64,000 nt of DNA from Metallyticus violacea. Its lineage: Eukaryota > Arthropoda > Insecta > Mantodea > Metallyticidae. The notes beneath the pieces were generated by a model that was not told the origin of the DNA, made no database searches, and saw only the letters and a list, made by a program, of their open reading frames with translations. Where the stretch lies: positions 181,041,041 through 181,105,040 of the forward strand of contig CM060846.1 in NCBI GenBank assembly GCA_030762175.1, given 5' to 3'. The position numbers and the translations under genes are program-made. Shown here piece after piece: positions 46,810 to 59,140 of the stretch. Position 1 is the stretch's first letter. Each line of letters starts with the position of its first letter.

Positions 46810-48286
46810 AAAAATAACATAACATCTGGTGTAAATGGAATTACAACAAATAGTGTAAACGCATTATAGATCCTGTATCTAAACCACTTGCACACATATT
46901 TACATTGTGCGCATTCGAAGGTATTTTTCCAAAATACAAAAAACTTGCTGTAGCGGTGCCAATTTATAAATCCGGTGATAGGCACAATTTCACTAGCCAC
47001 AGACCAATCTCGCTGTTACAGAGCTTTTCTGAACTATTTCAAAAATGCATGGACTCCTTTAGTTAACTTTTTGGAAAACACACACTGCTTAATGAGAACA
47101 GGTTCGGTTTCAGAATCAATCCCAATACTGAAGACACAATTATGAACATTACCTCAAAAATAATTATGGAATTAGACATAGGGAATAAATGTCTTGGAAT
47201 TTTCTTAGACTTACAAAAGGCATTTTACGTTTTTAATCACTGTATTCTACTGGATATACTAGTTAAATATGACATTCAAGTAATATCTTTAAACTTTTTC
47301 AAATCCTACTAGAGCAACAAGTCACAGTCAAGAATTAGAGATCACACCAGCACAGTAAAAAAATTGATACATTAGTAACTCATAGAGCGGTTTTAGGGCC
47401 ATTGCATATATATGAATTAGATGCTTACAATTAATACTGCAAAATAATCAAGCTCTATATATTCTTATGCAGAGGACACAGTTCTGATATTTAGTGGTTC
47501 TAACTGGTATGAAACATGTCAAAATGCTATTAGCGGCATTATTATGATTAAAGAATGACTTCTAAAAGGACCTTCATCAAATTTTCATTCTCATCCAAGG
47601 GCAGAGAAAATAAGACAGTTACAACAAATTCATTATACACAACTATAACTATATTAACTACACTTATTCCACCCTCTTTGAATGTAAAATACTTAGGTAT
47701 TATTATGGACAAAAATTTAAGATGGGAGAGCATGTATGTTATGTGTCTAATAGAGTGCAAAAAACAATACACAAATTCTGCATTCTTTGGTTGTACTTAC
47801 CTATTCGTGTACTATGTGTAGTTTACTTAGAAGTTTCAGACCGCAATAGAGTAGGGAATATTATATTGGGGATGAACCGCTAAATCAATGCTGTTTGTTA
47901 ACATTGTTACAGAGGCGTATTATCAAAGTTTGTATGGATTATCCAACGGGTAAAATTTTCGTAGCATTTGACGTTCTCAAACCATTGAGCAAAAATATAA
48001 ACTTTCTGTGCTTACCTATTTTTTAAATACCTGAACAATTTCAAGTTTAACTCAATGATTACTGCACCAGACTAAACACCCGCTCCCTAATTACCGAACA
48101 CATATATTACATTACTGCAAGATTTTGCACAGCGGATGTCTTGAACCTAGATTATACAATGCGCTAATGAAAATTCGTTCCCATTTAAGTAAGCGTAACA
48201 CCAACAGATTCAAAAAGAATAAAACAAATTTCTTAATTCTTAATGGCTGAAATTAAACTTCAAGATAATTTCCTTGAGAGATTCTC
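46810..48286 (+). pseudogene. Jockey/CR1-like LINE, reverse transcriptase to 3' end, decayed
   Basis: Plus-strand readings in shifting frames: ITSGVNGITTN (about 46.82 kb), KLAVAVPIYKSGDRHNFTSH and RPISLL (46.94-47.02 kb), FGFRINPNTEDTI, CLGIFLDLQKAF with the first catalytic Asp (47.2 kb), SYAEDTVLIFSG where YADD has become YAED (47.46 kb), and VKYLGIIMDKNLRWE (47.69-47.73 kb). A C-terminal SGCLEPRLYNALMKI follows near 48.14-48.18 kb. A 22-bp A run at 48287 may be its tail. The order is typical of the non-LTR Jockey/CR1 group. Stops make it non-functional. Confidence 0.85.
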
Positions 48287-48308
48287 AAAAAAAAAAAAAA
48301 AAAAAAAA
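48287..48308. repeat. Poly-A run of 22 at the LINE 3' end
   Basis: Follows the last LINE coding homology by about 100 bp and is itself followed by ACGCACGCACAC and CACTCACTCACTCACC simple repeats. A tail is plausible but unproven. Confidence 0.7.
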
Positions 48309-50744
48309 TACACGTACGCACGCACACTTACAAGCTCGCTCACTCACTCACCCATGCACATGTTGCATACACATATTCACATAAATATAAATAAATATAT
48401 GTATATACAATATAAATGACATGAATTTGTTTAAGTTTCATATACATTAATGGTGTAAGTTAAATGTGTCCAGATCTGTAGACATCACATTAAACCTTGT
48501 ACTAATTATTATTAATAGTTTTCCTTGTACTAGAAATAACTATTGATAAGGCTTTGTAAGCTTTATATATACTCGAAATTCAGCATTTATATTCTAATCA
48601 CGTACAGAGCTTATTAGTATGTACAAGCATATGTGATATAACATTGTTTAAGGCATTAGCGCCAAGTCTATAGTATGTAAGCTTTAATCTCATCATATTT
48701 CACATCTATAAGATATGTAGTTTAATCTGAAGTAAATAGTTTCTGTAAGCGTTATGTACATGGCATCAATCAGGCTGTGAAGCGCTTCGTTGACGTAGAC
48801 GTGCACTGTGATCTTGACGCTCATTGGTTAGAAAGATGGAATTTATTTTAATGTAAAATAAGAAAAATGATATTAAAAGCATCATGTGTGACATGCATGC
48901 CATAGGGAATATCTAATATGACTTGTTTCTGAGAAGAACGACAGCATCTTGGTTACCGGATAAGAAATGGAACAGAAGGTAAGGGTTTTGGCAAACAAAA
49001 TCAACACTTTCTTTTTAGTGGCGTTGTAAGACTTTAACGATTAACGAAATTTAAACGTATCTGCTCGTTCACGTGGTTTACCAATAAGCTACTGCAACTG
49101 ATGTGTTCGAAAATAAAGCCACACAATTTATTTTCTGTATATAACGTATATATAAAACCAGCTTACTTCTCTAGTTAAAAACTATCGCTGGTTTAAAATT
49201 CTATGTAACTTCTGGTGCTGTCAATGATGAAACTCTGTGCTAGTGCCCGCATTTTCGAATGACGCATTTTATGACACTATTAGTGCTGGGGATATTAACT
49301 TAAACCTTTAATCGACGCTTTTGCAGAGCCGTTAATCTATCGTGTGTTAAGAGTAAGCACAGGAAAGGTAATTTATGTAAGAATGAATAGAGGATCTTGG
49401 CTTGTTTGAGCAATATAGAGAAAATTGTTAAAATGCCTAATTTTTTATATTTTATTTGAGAAGAAATTCGTCAAAACCTCCCCTTATGTTTGCTAAATAG
49501 CATTTCAGAATGAATAATTAAGTGATTTAACTCCGGCTGTTCTAAGTCTGGCATTTATTTTCGCAAGTTAGTAGAGTTTGAAGGAAATTAATTAGTTAAC
49601 AATGATGACTTTTTCCGCAAGCAAGCCCATTGTCACAAATGTACGGAATGTTAGAAAGTTTGGAACCAGTATTCTGCGCAGCCTCAACTCTCAATCTGAG
49701 CTTACTTTCTAAGGAACCATGGTGAGATTCCTTCTTAGTTCAGGTAATTGCAGAATTAATAGAAAAGTCGAGCCCGAGAGCGAGATCATAGAATATAAAT
49801 TATTAATATAAACCAACTTTCATTAGGCATCATGTGCCGTTCTGAGATATCTAAGTGTATTTCTCGTTTATTGTTATTGTCACGTTACCTCGAAAAAATC
49901 AACATATTGAGCTCATTGGATAATAATTGGTAGCTTTGGTCATAGACTTGTCCCCAAGAGATGTTCGATCAGGACAAAGCGTGCCACACCAGTCTTCAAC
50001 AGCTGTTTCCCTAAGCAGTTCTCCCCATATGGTACCACCATTCTGCGATAGATATTAGCGCAGTGGCGCCTTTCTGCAACCAGAAAACTAATTTCAGTAG
50101 TCCAGAGTGTTATATTGGCATATATGTATTAGGCCAGGGGAGAGCTTTATCTCACTGCATCGTGTAGAATTTATATAGAAATAAAATTATAAACAACGTA
50201 TAAGCTTAGTTATCAAAATTATGATTGTTATGAATTAAATATCAAATTATTCTTTCTGCTGTTCTTCTCTTACTTCCATTTTAATGTTCAGTTAGCGCGT
50301 ATTTTCCTTGATTTTAGTATTTTTCTCCATATTTTCTTTGAAAGTTATATCTCTATTTTCACGCTATTCCTTGTATATTGCGAAAACAGTTACTAATTTA
50401 GTTAATTAATTATTTCCTCTAACTTTCGTAAACTTTTCAAAGATAGAAGTTTTGCTTAAATATTTTATTTCTAAAAGCTTAGTTTTCACGCTGTATACTA
50501 TATTCCGATATTGGTATTCATACCGAAATGTTAAATAGCAGAATATCAATGATTGTTATTGAGTTCTATTTTAATTTAAAATTTCTTATACATTAAATTA
50601 AACCTTCCCCCCAAAATGGGCAGAGCATTATTTCATCCAGTTCTTTGTAATATAGTTTTTCTCTTACCTACAGCGTCCGTTTATTCTTGTATGTACTTTT
50701 ATTATTGTAGATGTTTACTGTCAATCCCTCGCACAACACTCACT
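48309..50744. other. LINE downstream flank and AT-rich DNA
   Basis: Simple repeats at 48.31-48.36 kb, then AT-rich sequence. No coding homology was seen. Confidence 0.45.
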
Positions 50745-51020
50745 GGGGGATCGGTTTTGAGTCGACAGAGATGAGATTTCTCAGAATGGTGGGTGGCTAT
50801 AATGAGATGAAATTAGCAACCTCACAATAACAGAATAGTTAAACATCTTTAATTTTGAAGAAATGGGTAGAAAGAGAAAAAAACGGACAATTTAAATTTT
50901 AGGAATGGAACCACAGCTGTTGACAAATCGTCAACATTGTTAACGGGATGTGAGGCCTCTTAGAAAAAGATCAGCAACTATCAAGTGTAACTGGATCTCA
51001 CTTTTTTGTGGGTGATTATG
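50745..51020 (+). pseudogene. LINE 3'-terminal coding relic
   Basis: Readings in three frames give EMRFLRMVGGY (about 50.77 kb), NIFNFEEMG, ILGMEPQLLTN, and RDVRPLRKRSATIKCNWI (to about 50.99 kb). This order is the conserved C-terminal tail after the RT domain of many arthropod non-LTR elements (EMRFLR...GY, then GRR.VGRP.KRW). Nothing upstream is recognisable. Confidence 0.6.
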
Positions 51021-53108
51021 GTGAGTTTATCTCTTGATTCTTATCCTCACTAACATTTAGTCTATATTACTCGGACCTCCCAATGATTTATTATATCCAT
51101 ATTTGTTTTAATAAAAATAATTATTACTATCCAAGAACTATTGTACTTTATTTTATTCTCTATTACCTTTTTTTCTACATTTCCCTACATTATTGACCTC
51201 TAATACCATCATTGTTTTTATAACATTTGTAAAAATTCATGGTCTACTAAAACCTAAGAAAAGGTAGAAATAAATCGTGCCCAGTATACAATATTTCAAA
51301 TTTCTTAAACCTTTTACTTTTAATTTCTTGTATTTTTTGATTTTCATATATTTTTTTCTGTGTAAAATAAAACTGCAATTACAAAATAAAGATAAAATTA
51401 AACATTATGCATCTATTTATATCCTTTCGCAATAATTATTGCTTAATATAATGAGGTACATTATCTTTCTGAGTCATCCAAAAACGAATATAAAATATGT
51501 GGGGAAACTTACATACTGGATAAAAGTGGATGATGAATAATGTGACACAAACTCTGGCAGAAGCTATTAGGATAGGAATGTGTCGCAGAAGAAAATGCGT
51601 AAAGATGACATACGTAATAATACGATGAACGAAAGATACTGGGTGCTACCCAGGAACACGATGAATACTACGGAAACTTAATCCCTCTTTTTACTGTTAT
51701 GTTAAAGAGCAATAACGCAGGACTACTGCTTAATTCGTAAAAGATACCATCCCGGAGCCCAAGGGCCAAAATGAGTCATATACGTGATGCCAAAAATTTA
51801 TGGAATTAATATCTAATTGCCATATATTTTCAGGATGATGGAGTAACAGTGAAAAAGATTGAACTATATTATACTAAATGTGCCGAAAATAACGGAAAGT
51901 GATAGCATACTCAAACATTAATCCTTTGGGTCAAAATGCCTATAAATGAAATGCTCAGTCAAGTGTCTTTACCCAAGCAAGCTTTTTGAGTGCTTAATTC
52001 TCCACCATTTTAGCCAGTTTCGAGCCAAAACTCCAAACATGCCTCAAAAATAGGGTACAATTAATTTCTGCAATGTCTGTCACTCAGTTTTCTCCTCGAG
52101 TGGTCCCCTTTTAAAGACGAGGTAATTAACGAATTTGCTTTTATTCAAAGTACAAATTTCAGCTTATACAGTGTGCAGTTTTCGCACGAAATCGCATAAC
52201 TTCATTGAAAATGCTGTCCCTATCTTTTCCCTTGGTGCCGTCAAGTGGTCGGTGTAGCCTCAAACGTAAATTTTATACGATTGGCTAATGCCCTTCTTTC
52301 TTTCAAGGTTTCTACGAGTTAGGAAGCTCTGGGTGATGGCTTATGGGAATTTCTCCTCAGCATTGCTATCGAGTGGTCTCAGTCAAGAATTACAGAGGAA
52401 GGGAGATATTTCAACTTTTAACCAGACATTTCTGAGCTTCGTGGTTGTTTGTTTGTTGTAATGTATTGTGATTATTATTTATAATGTTGCAAATTAAATT
52501 GGTAAAATAAGCATTTTCTTAAGAAATATTGCTATATTATTTTATTATATTTGCTGGGCGTTATTGTTCCTGAAAAAAAATGTGTCTTGGAAATTGTAGA
52601 TATTCTTTGAAAATTATTAGTTTCATGTTAATTACATTTTATGTAACTTCTTGTAAGTTCAGACATATACGTAAATTTTTGCAGTTTCTTTAGCATGTTT
52701 CTTTTTTTGTCCCACTTTATATAAGTGCTAAATTTGATACCGCATTTTTTTTAGAATAATTGACAATATAAGTAAACCACCACTTAAATATTTGATTAAT
52801 GAAATGTTTTATATGTAAAATAATCTGGTTTCCAATTTAACGTATCTTAATTTAAAGAACAACACTATTATATTAATTTCCTGATTTTATGTCAATAATT
52901 CATTATTTGTAATAAAAGGTAAACGATTTTTCTTAAATGTTGGTAATGAACTTATCTCCCAATTTAACGTACCACACAACTTCCATAATTCCTTTGAGGC
53001 TGTCTTTTTTCCAACATACATTCCACATATAGCGCAATCACTACTTTACACCGAAAGTTACTTCACTCTTAACAAATTTGTAGATAAAGCGCGGTTATAA
53101 ATAATTAT
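51021..53108. other. No genes recognised
   Basis: AT-rich. GAGTGGTC occurs three times (52.09, 52.24 as AAGTGGTC, 52.37 kb) without a clear repeat unit. A reading near 51.65-51.7 kb is unassigned. Confidence 0.4.
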
Positions 53109-55145
53109 TAATCCTCTTGGTGTCATGCTGTAAAGCGATCGCCTACGCATTATATGCCAGAGCCGATTTGGTCGGCATCTTTAAATCCAATCCAAGTTTG
53201 CCTGCACCGATCTCATCGGCAGACTTAAAATCCTATAATATACTTATTTTTGTGACAGTCAATGGCGAAAGAATGCAACCTCTTAAATAGTGATAGCCCT
53301 GACCTTCATTAGGTATTGTTATTAGGGATTTCCGACTATCCCAAGAGTGGTACTTTGTGTTTTAAGCTGACACTATTAATTCTTGTATTGTAGTGATGTT
53401 CTGGCAGTTGAAAACGGCAAAAAGTTACTGTGATGCTTTTAAGACAGTTGTAGATGATGATAAGATAATTGCGTATCTCGAAGAATGCGATGTTAGTGCT
53501 GATGATTTGGCATCCGATAGTGAGAGTGATGCTTTCAGTTCTGATGACAGAGAAGCAATTATACCCGGCACGCTCTCGCAATTATACTCTAACGATGTTA
53601 ATTCTCTCAACATCAACATTAATACTAATGTTTCCGATTATGGAAATAGTGATGATAATAAAATCTTTACTCTAAAGGATATTCCATAGAAGTTTTTTCT
53701 AATGAAATATGTAACAAACCCGAAAGTTTTTTCTCCTTCATGGCACTTCCTGGACCTATACACGCTTTCCTCCTGATTCCTTACCCATATTCTATTTCAA
53801 TTTATTTTTCAACTTTCCGCTGTTGAATCTTATTGATCAGAAACAGTTATGCTGACCAGGATCTAGGTGTACATGAACTGGCACCAAGTTCAAGATGAAG
53901 ATCCTGGAGACGTATCACAATTCGCAAAATTAGGGCGTTTATTGCAACTATTTTGAACACGGGACTAATAAGAAAACCTACATTTGTGCCGCACTGACAC
54001 ACAATAGATCATTCCAGTACTCTTTAGTTTAGTAAAATATTTTCCATAAATAGGATTCAGTTGCTTTTAATTATTTATTTATTTATTTTTCATTTACTAG
54101 ACAATAGCAAGGTTTAACCTCAAGGCTCTCCTGACTATAATCCCTGAGATTGAGTTTCAATCTCTTCTCGATCATGCAAAAGCATTATTCAGACACCACT
54201 ATTTACTCACTAGGAACTATCTACAGAGGAATGTTTGGTTGCAACTAAGTGTCAAACAACTAATTCAATAACTGTCGAATAAACCTCATAATAAATGAAG
54301 AGTCAATGTCTGAACAAAATGTAATGCAAAAGCATTGTTTTAAGTTTATTTTCGCTTACCGGAGGGGGGGGGGGAGATAAGATCGAAATAAAAAAATGAT
54401 ATCCTTATACTGTTGTCATGAATTTCTTATCATTAGGTAATAATTTAATGAAATATTATGTCTATATAGACAACTTTTTCACATCAATCCTCCTAGCAAA
54501 ACATACATTTGGTAGGGGTATGTATTTCCGGCACCATCCGAAGAACAGAAATGGATTACCTACTGCTCTAAAAATAATTCAAATCAGTTTCCAATAAATA
54601 CTTGACCAGTTTTATTGATGGGGCCAATGCAAAAGAAATACAAAAATAAATAAGCCTGTAGTGTTAATAAGCACGCAGGATCTGCGATGGAATCGGAGGT
54701 GATTCCAGTTTCCAGAAACAGAAATGAACCTAAAAAAAAGCTGACGTAATATTACATTATAACAGTTTAATGGGAGGAATTGACGCTATTGGTATGATGT
54801 TTTATTTTTATTTAGACAAATATATGACTGTTAAATATTAGAAGAAAATGCAATTAATATTGTTTCAAGAGTGGTACTAAAGTTATATCTATTATATTAA
54901 AAATCTTAATGGAAGGGGAATGAATCGATTTCATTTATACTATTGTATTATTTAATCCTTGAATGCAGATAGGTTGGTGAAGAGGACAGAAATGAGCTAC
55001 TGAAACAACTGCAATGTAGATATTCCTGTGTATGGTGTGAACATTCTATAAATATAACTAGAAAGGCAATGCGTAATTTACCACTCCACACAACAGAGAA
55101 AGGTCGTGTACTGAGTGTCTGCACTGTGATTAAGTCTCACTAATT
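53109..55145 (+). pseudogene. piggyBac-like element relic, almost full coding length
   Basis: Following TTAA near 53109 is TCCTCTTGGTGTCATG and two short palindromic motifs (GCCGATTTGGTCGGC and CCGATCTCATCGG), then a 98-codon open frame from ATG 53396 with the acidic N-terminus (YLEECDVSADDL, DSESDAFSSDD). Beyond its stop at 53689 the reading continues in other frames: IRAFIATILNTGLIRKPTF (53.92-53.98 kb), FSKIFSINRI, GRGMYFRHHPKNRNGLPTAL (54.51-54.57 kb), HYNSLMGGIDAI (54.76 kb), and a C-terminal Cys/His region from about 55.0 to 55.14 kb. The order matches piggyBac transposase. Part of the catalytic core is missing and no matching 3' TIR was found. Confidence 0.75.
54364..54374. repeat. Poly-G run inside the piggyBac relic
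   Basis: Eleven G in a row within the decayed coding part. Confidence 0.9.
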
Positions 55146-56329
55146 GTGCAGTACAATATATAAATATCCATTTTAAGGGCAATTATAAATAATATGAAGA
55201 ATATGCAGCTACCATAAAGCGTTTTCTTCGTTTTGTGTCGGTCATGTATATTATTTTAGTTTTGTGTGTTTTTAATTAATTACATTAATAATATTAAATT
55301 AATTAATATTGTTAGTATTGAACGTTAATGCAGATGGATGGATGGATAACGGTTTGTTCTCTGGTACTGTATTCTTTTTTTTAAGAATACTTTTCGTTTC
55401 TCGAAATTTATTTATAAATCTGTGACTTTAACTTCAATTTGGAAGCTACATATCAGGGAATTTCTCTGTAAACGTTCTGCATATATCATAAGTCGATTCT
55501 GCACGTCCGTGTGAATTGTAAATAAATACTTTTTTGGAAATAGGATACATAAATTGAGTCATTTTAATCCACCAGCTTGTAATGAATAGTGAACACTGTT
55601 ATACAATACACAAGAACACGTACGTGCATTCCTATGGTTAAATCGTGGTGACCTCCCATCCCTGGGGGCTCCATGGGAACAAGACGAGAACTGCTGAGCA
55701 TTTTCAACTGCGGCCAACTGCGACCAACTACACGTGGAGCAGTCTCTGGAAGGAAAAATCACCCACTAGATCAGTTGTGTTGACTTTTTTAAATGGATGA
55801 ATCAATTAGTGAAATTCCTGTAGCTGAAATACAAATATAAATTTATTTTTGTGAAAAAATGCAAGGCATACTCCATCTCTATCTCACTTACAGTAGGAAC
55901 AGAAGGAAAAAGAACAAGAATTCCTTTAACAGGTATTTTCATGACATTTTCTATAATGCTCGTCTTCTATAAATTAGCCCCCGATGAAATTCAGTGATAG
56001 ATGACCGTATGTTCACAAAAATGACACTACGAAATGAGTGTGAGTAAATTACTAACGGTATATGTGTTTACCCGTACTTGATATACATCTCATGATCTTA
56101 GAACAAAATGACTATCTAAAGAGGACTAATTTTACAGGAGAGCGACCTGAAGTTTTCACTCAATTGAGCTGGTGTTGTACGATCAAAACTTATAAGTTTT
56201 TGGTTGTTGTATATTGTCACCATAGCCTACAATATGTGAAGAATATTTTAGTCAAAATGATGGATATAGAACTTAACACGAGAAGGAATAAAAAAGGAAT
56301 AATTTCAATATAACGATAAATACAAGCCT

Positions 56330-56960
56330 CAAGACCAACTAATATCAGCAGGAAATATCTATCGACCAGCTCCTGATGCCGTTACAAAGATTTTCTGCCG
56401 CAAAATTCTACTCCGAACTTTATATTCTGACAATAACACAACCTTTCATGTAGTTCACAGCGAATTGAGGAAATTTGCACACTACTCCAAAATGGCCAAC
56501 CCGCCCGATACGGTGCTCAAAATGACATACGGTGGAATTTCATTTCTCCACAGGTAGCTTGGTGGAGAAGGTGGTAGGAAATCTAGATTAGTACAACCAA
56601 ACGTTGCATCAGGAATGATTTAGGAAGACGACAGTTTGACAAGGTTACATTAAATACAATCTAGTGTGGAAGCCGCCATACATTTCCACCTTCTACTCCA
56701 GAATGATGACGCCATTGTTCTAATACCGTTTCATTTTCTACTTGGAAAAAGTGTGAGCACTATTTCAATTGGATCTGAAGAACCTGAAAAACGAAAATCG
56801 AGTGCAGTAAAATCAGTGAATTTTTAGCAACGATAATCGAAGGAATGTGTAGAAATTGCGCAATCATAATGTCCGCCAAACAAAAGGAAAGTCCTCAAAT
56901 GTTTTCTTAGGAGACATGGTGTTGTTACAAGATGTGCTCCAAAGCAAATATTTGTTTTAT
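56330..56960 (+). pseudogene. BEL/Pao LTR-retrotransposon integrase relic
   Basis: Readings in shifting frames give a TLYSDNNTTF...ELRKF core with the second catalytic Asp of integrase (56.42-56.47 kb), a degenerate histidine/Gly-Gly patch, LIPFHFLLGKSV (56.72-56.75 kb; LTPGHFLIG is the BEL/Pao hallmark), and VFLGDMVLLQD (56.90-56.93 kb) after it. Spacing fits that family. Stops and frame changes show a dead copy. No LTRs or other domains were identified nearby. Confidence 0.65.
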
Positions 56961-57944
56961 ATTACTTCTCTTTTCCCCACAAATCTATAATCTCAGAATC
57001 TGTTCTATGAGGTTATAGAATACACCAATTTTATTCTATATCTCATATCTAAAACAATTTACTTGTTCAACTCTCCCAATTTCCAGTGCATCAGTACAGA
57101 GAGGATACACATTGGGCAATAAATATATAATACTTCTTTCTTCTGTTATATAGTATTAAGTTTATAGACGTCAACAGTTTGCAATTTCTTATCAATATGT
57201 CTCAATTTGTAGCCAGTTTCAATGTTTTGTGAGAATTTAATCTGAGATGCCTGAAAGAAGGAAATTCGTTTGATATTTTGATGTTTACTGAAGTTATGAA
57301 AAATCTTGAAATTTGATTTAGACTGAAGCTGAATAATACGGATGGGACGTTTCTTATATATTGTATGATGCAAGTTTAGGGAAGAACCAAACATAGACTC
57401 CAACTTGATCTTTCAATATTCTAGAAATTCTTTCTTCTCTTTTTTGGCCATGATCATCAAATTTTGTGGTACCAGAGATTGGATTTTTACCTTTATGTGC
57501 ATTACATGTAGTTTTCTGAGTGATTTTAAAAGTATTCATATAGAAAGTATCATAAACACGAATTTTATTGTTTCTTATGAAAAATATACCTAGAATTATA
57601 TCTCTTTCTGGAATTGGGGTCCTTAGCAGAGACTTCTCGTTATCGTACACAATATTTCATTACTCTGACAATGAAGAAAAAATTTTTGAACTATAAAAGA
57701 ACATGAGAACGTTTTCTTGGTCTTACTAGGTTATTTTACCAATTTTAATAATTATAATTATTTGCACATTTCTTTATTGAAATAATTCTTTAAGCTGCAA
57801 TATTTTCCCTTGGTTGCAAATCTACTCAACATTTCATCCCCACTACTTTTACTATCAGTTGAAGCATAGTTTGATTCCACAGTATTTTAAAATGTTCTCT
57901 AAGGAAAATTTTATATATTTCTATCACTAATATTTTTGTATGTA

Positions 57945-58160
57945 GCTTAGTTTAGTTCCATTGATAGCCAAATTTTCCAATCAAATTTACGAAACCGTAT
58001 CGGCGGTTCCCCAGCTTCCCTATTTAATTGTCAGGTTTACCAACAGAAAAACACTGAGCTCAATAACACGCTGAACTCTTATTTCTCACTGGAAAGCAAT
58101 ATTACTGAAAGTAGTGGTTACAGCTTCGGAAAAACATTAAGTTTGCCTTATTAAAAAAGG
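57945..58160. repeat. Dispersed repeat of unknown class, copy 2
   Basis: Matches the segment near 1.0-1.25 kb: TAATTGTCAGGTTTACCAAC, then ACTGAGCTCAATAAC, with related flanks on both sides. No terminal repeats or coding signal were seen. Confidence 0.6.
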
Positions 58161-58439
58161 AATTTAAATAGAACTATGTATAATCTGTTTATGAAAATAA
58201 CTCATGTCTAAAAAATGCAGTTTGGACCAATTTATTCTAAGGGCATAAGGCAGTTTCCTTGTATTTTCCTAGACTTTCGTCCACATTCTTAGTCCCAGCA
58301 CAGTATTGTATATCCCAGACCAGCCACTTGGATTCACGATAATCCTGCTACAAGATGATGGTAATGTCGTTTTATAAGTGATTAAAATATTACTACAAAA
58401 TTAGTGCGAAAAATGGCGGGTAGGCTAATGTGGTAACAG

Positions 58440-59140
58440 ACTTGGTGGGAAAACTTATGAATTAAAACTGATAAGGTAGTTGAGATAGTATAATTGGGAA
58501 CTTCAAAATGTGAAATTGTGGGGAAAAACTTAATAGCAAAACTGGAAAATAAAATAATATGAGATGGTGCGGGAAAGACTTTCTGTTAAAACTGCGAACT
58601 AAACTTGAGTAAATAATGTAAATTGTGAGAAGTGGGTGAAATACTTGGTGGATAATCTGCGATATAAACGAATGTATGGATATATTTACACAGTGATTCA
58701 AATATTAATACTCATTACAGCATGAGGGAGATGATGGAAAATTGAGGGACAATGATAGCAAACCAAGGCACTAAAATAAGTAATATATTTATGCAGTAAT
58801 TGAACATATTGATAAAAATTACTAAATGGAAACGGTGGAGGGATTTTGAATTAAAATGATGGCTAAACTATGAAATAAAATTATTTCATGATAAATATAT
58901 GAATACTTAATTCTTATTAAAAAGGCAGTTGTGGGAGTGGTAAAATTGGTAAACGTGGTACATTGGGGTGGTAAAACTATGAACTTAAAAGGTGCAGCGA
59001 ACTATGAACAAAAACATATGAGGAGATTACGAGGTGGGAAGGACTTGACTGGGAAATTGTGAACTAAATGTACATAAATTTATGTTGAAAAATCAAAAGT
59101 TTTACATAGATGCTGGCGGAAACGTTGTGGCTAAAATTAG
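58440..59140. repeat. Degenerate G-rich repeat domain
   Basis: Variants of a motif like GGTGGGAAAACTT..TTAAAACTGTGAACTAAA recur irregularly (about 58445, 58519, 58567, 58632, 58850, 58970, 59033). Spacing is not constant, so this is an old, scrambled array rather than a clean satellite. No ORF of note. Confidence 0.45.

Noticed and set aside
55559..55800. 67-codon Ser/Cys-rich frame in a GC-richer patch
   Set aside because: No homology recognised; a short internal repeat (CCAACTGCGACCAACTA) explains part of it.
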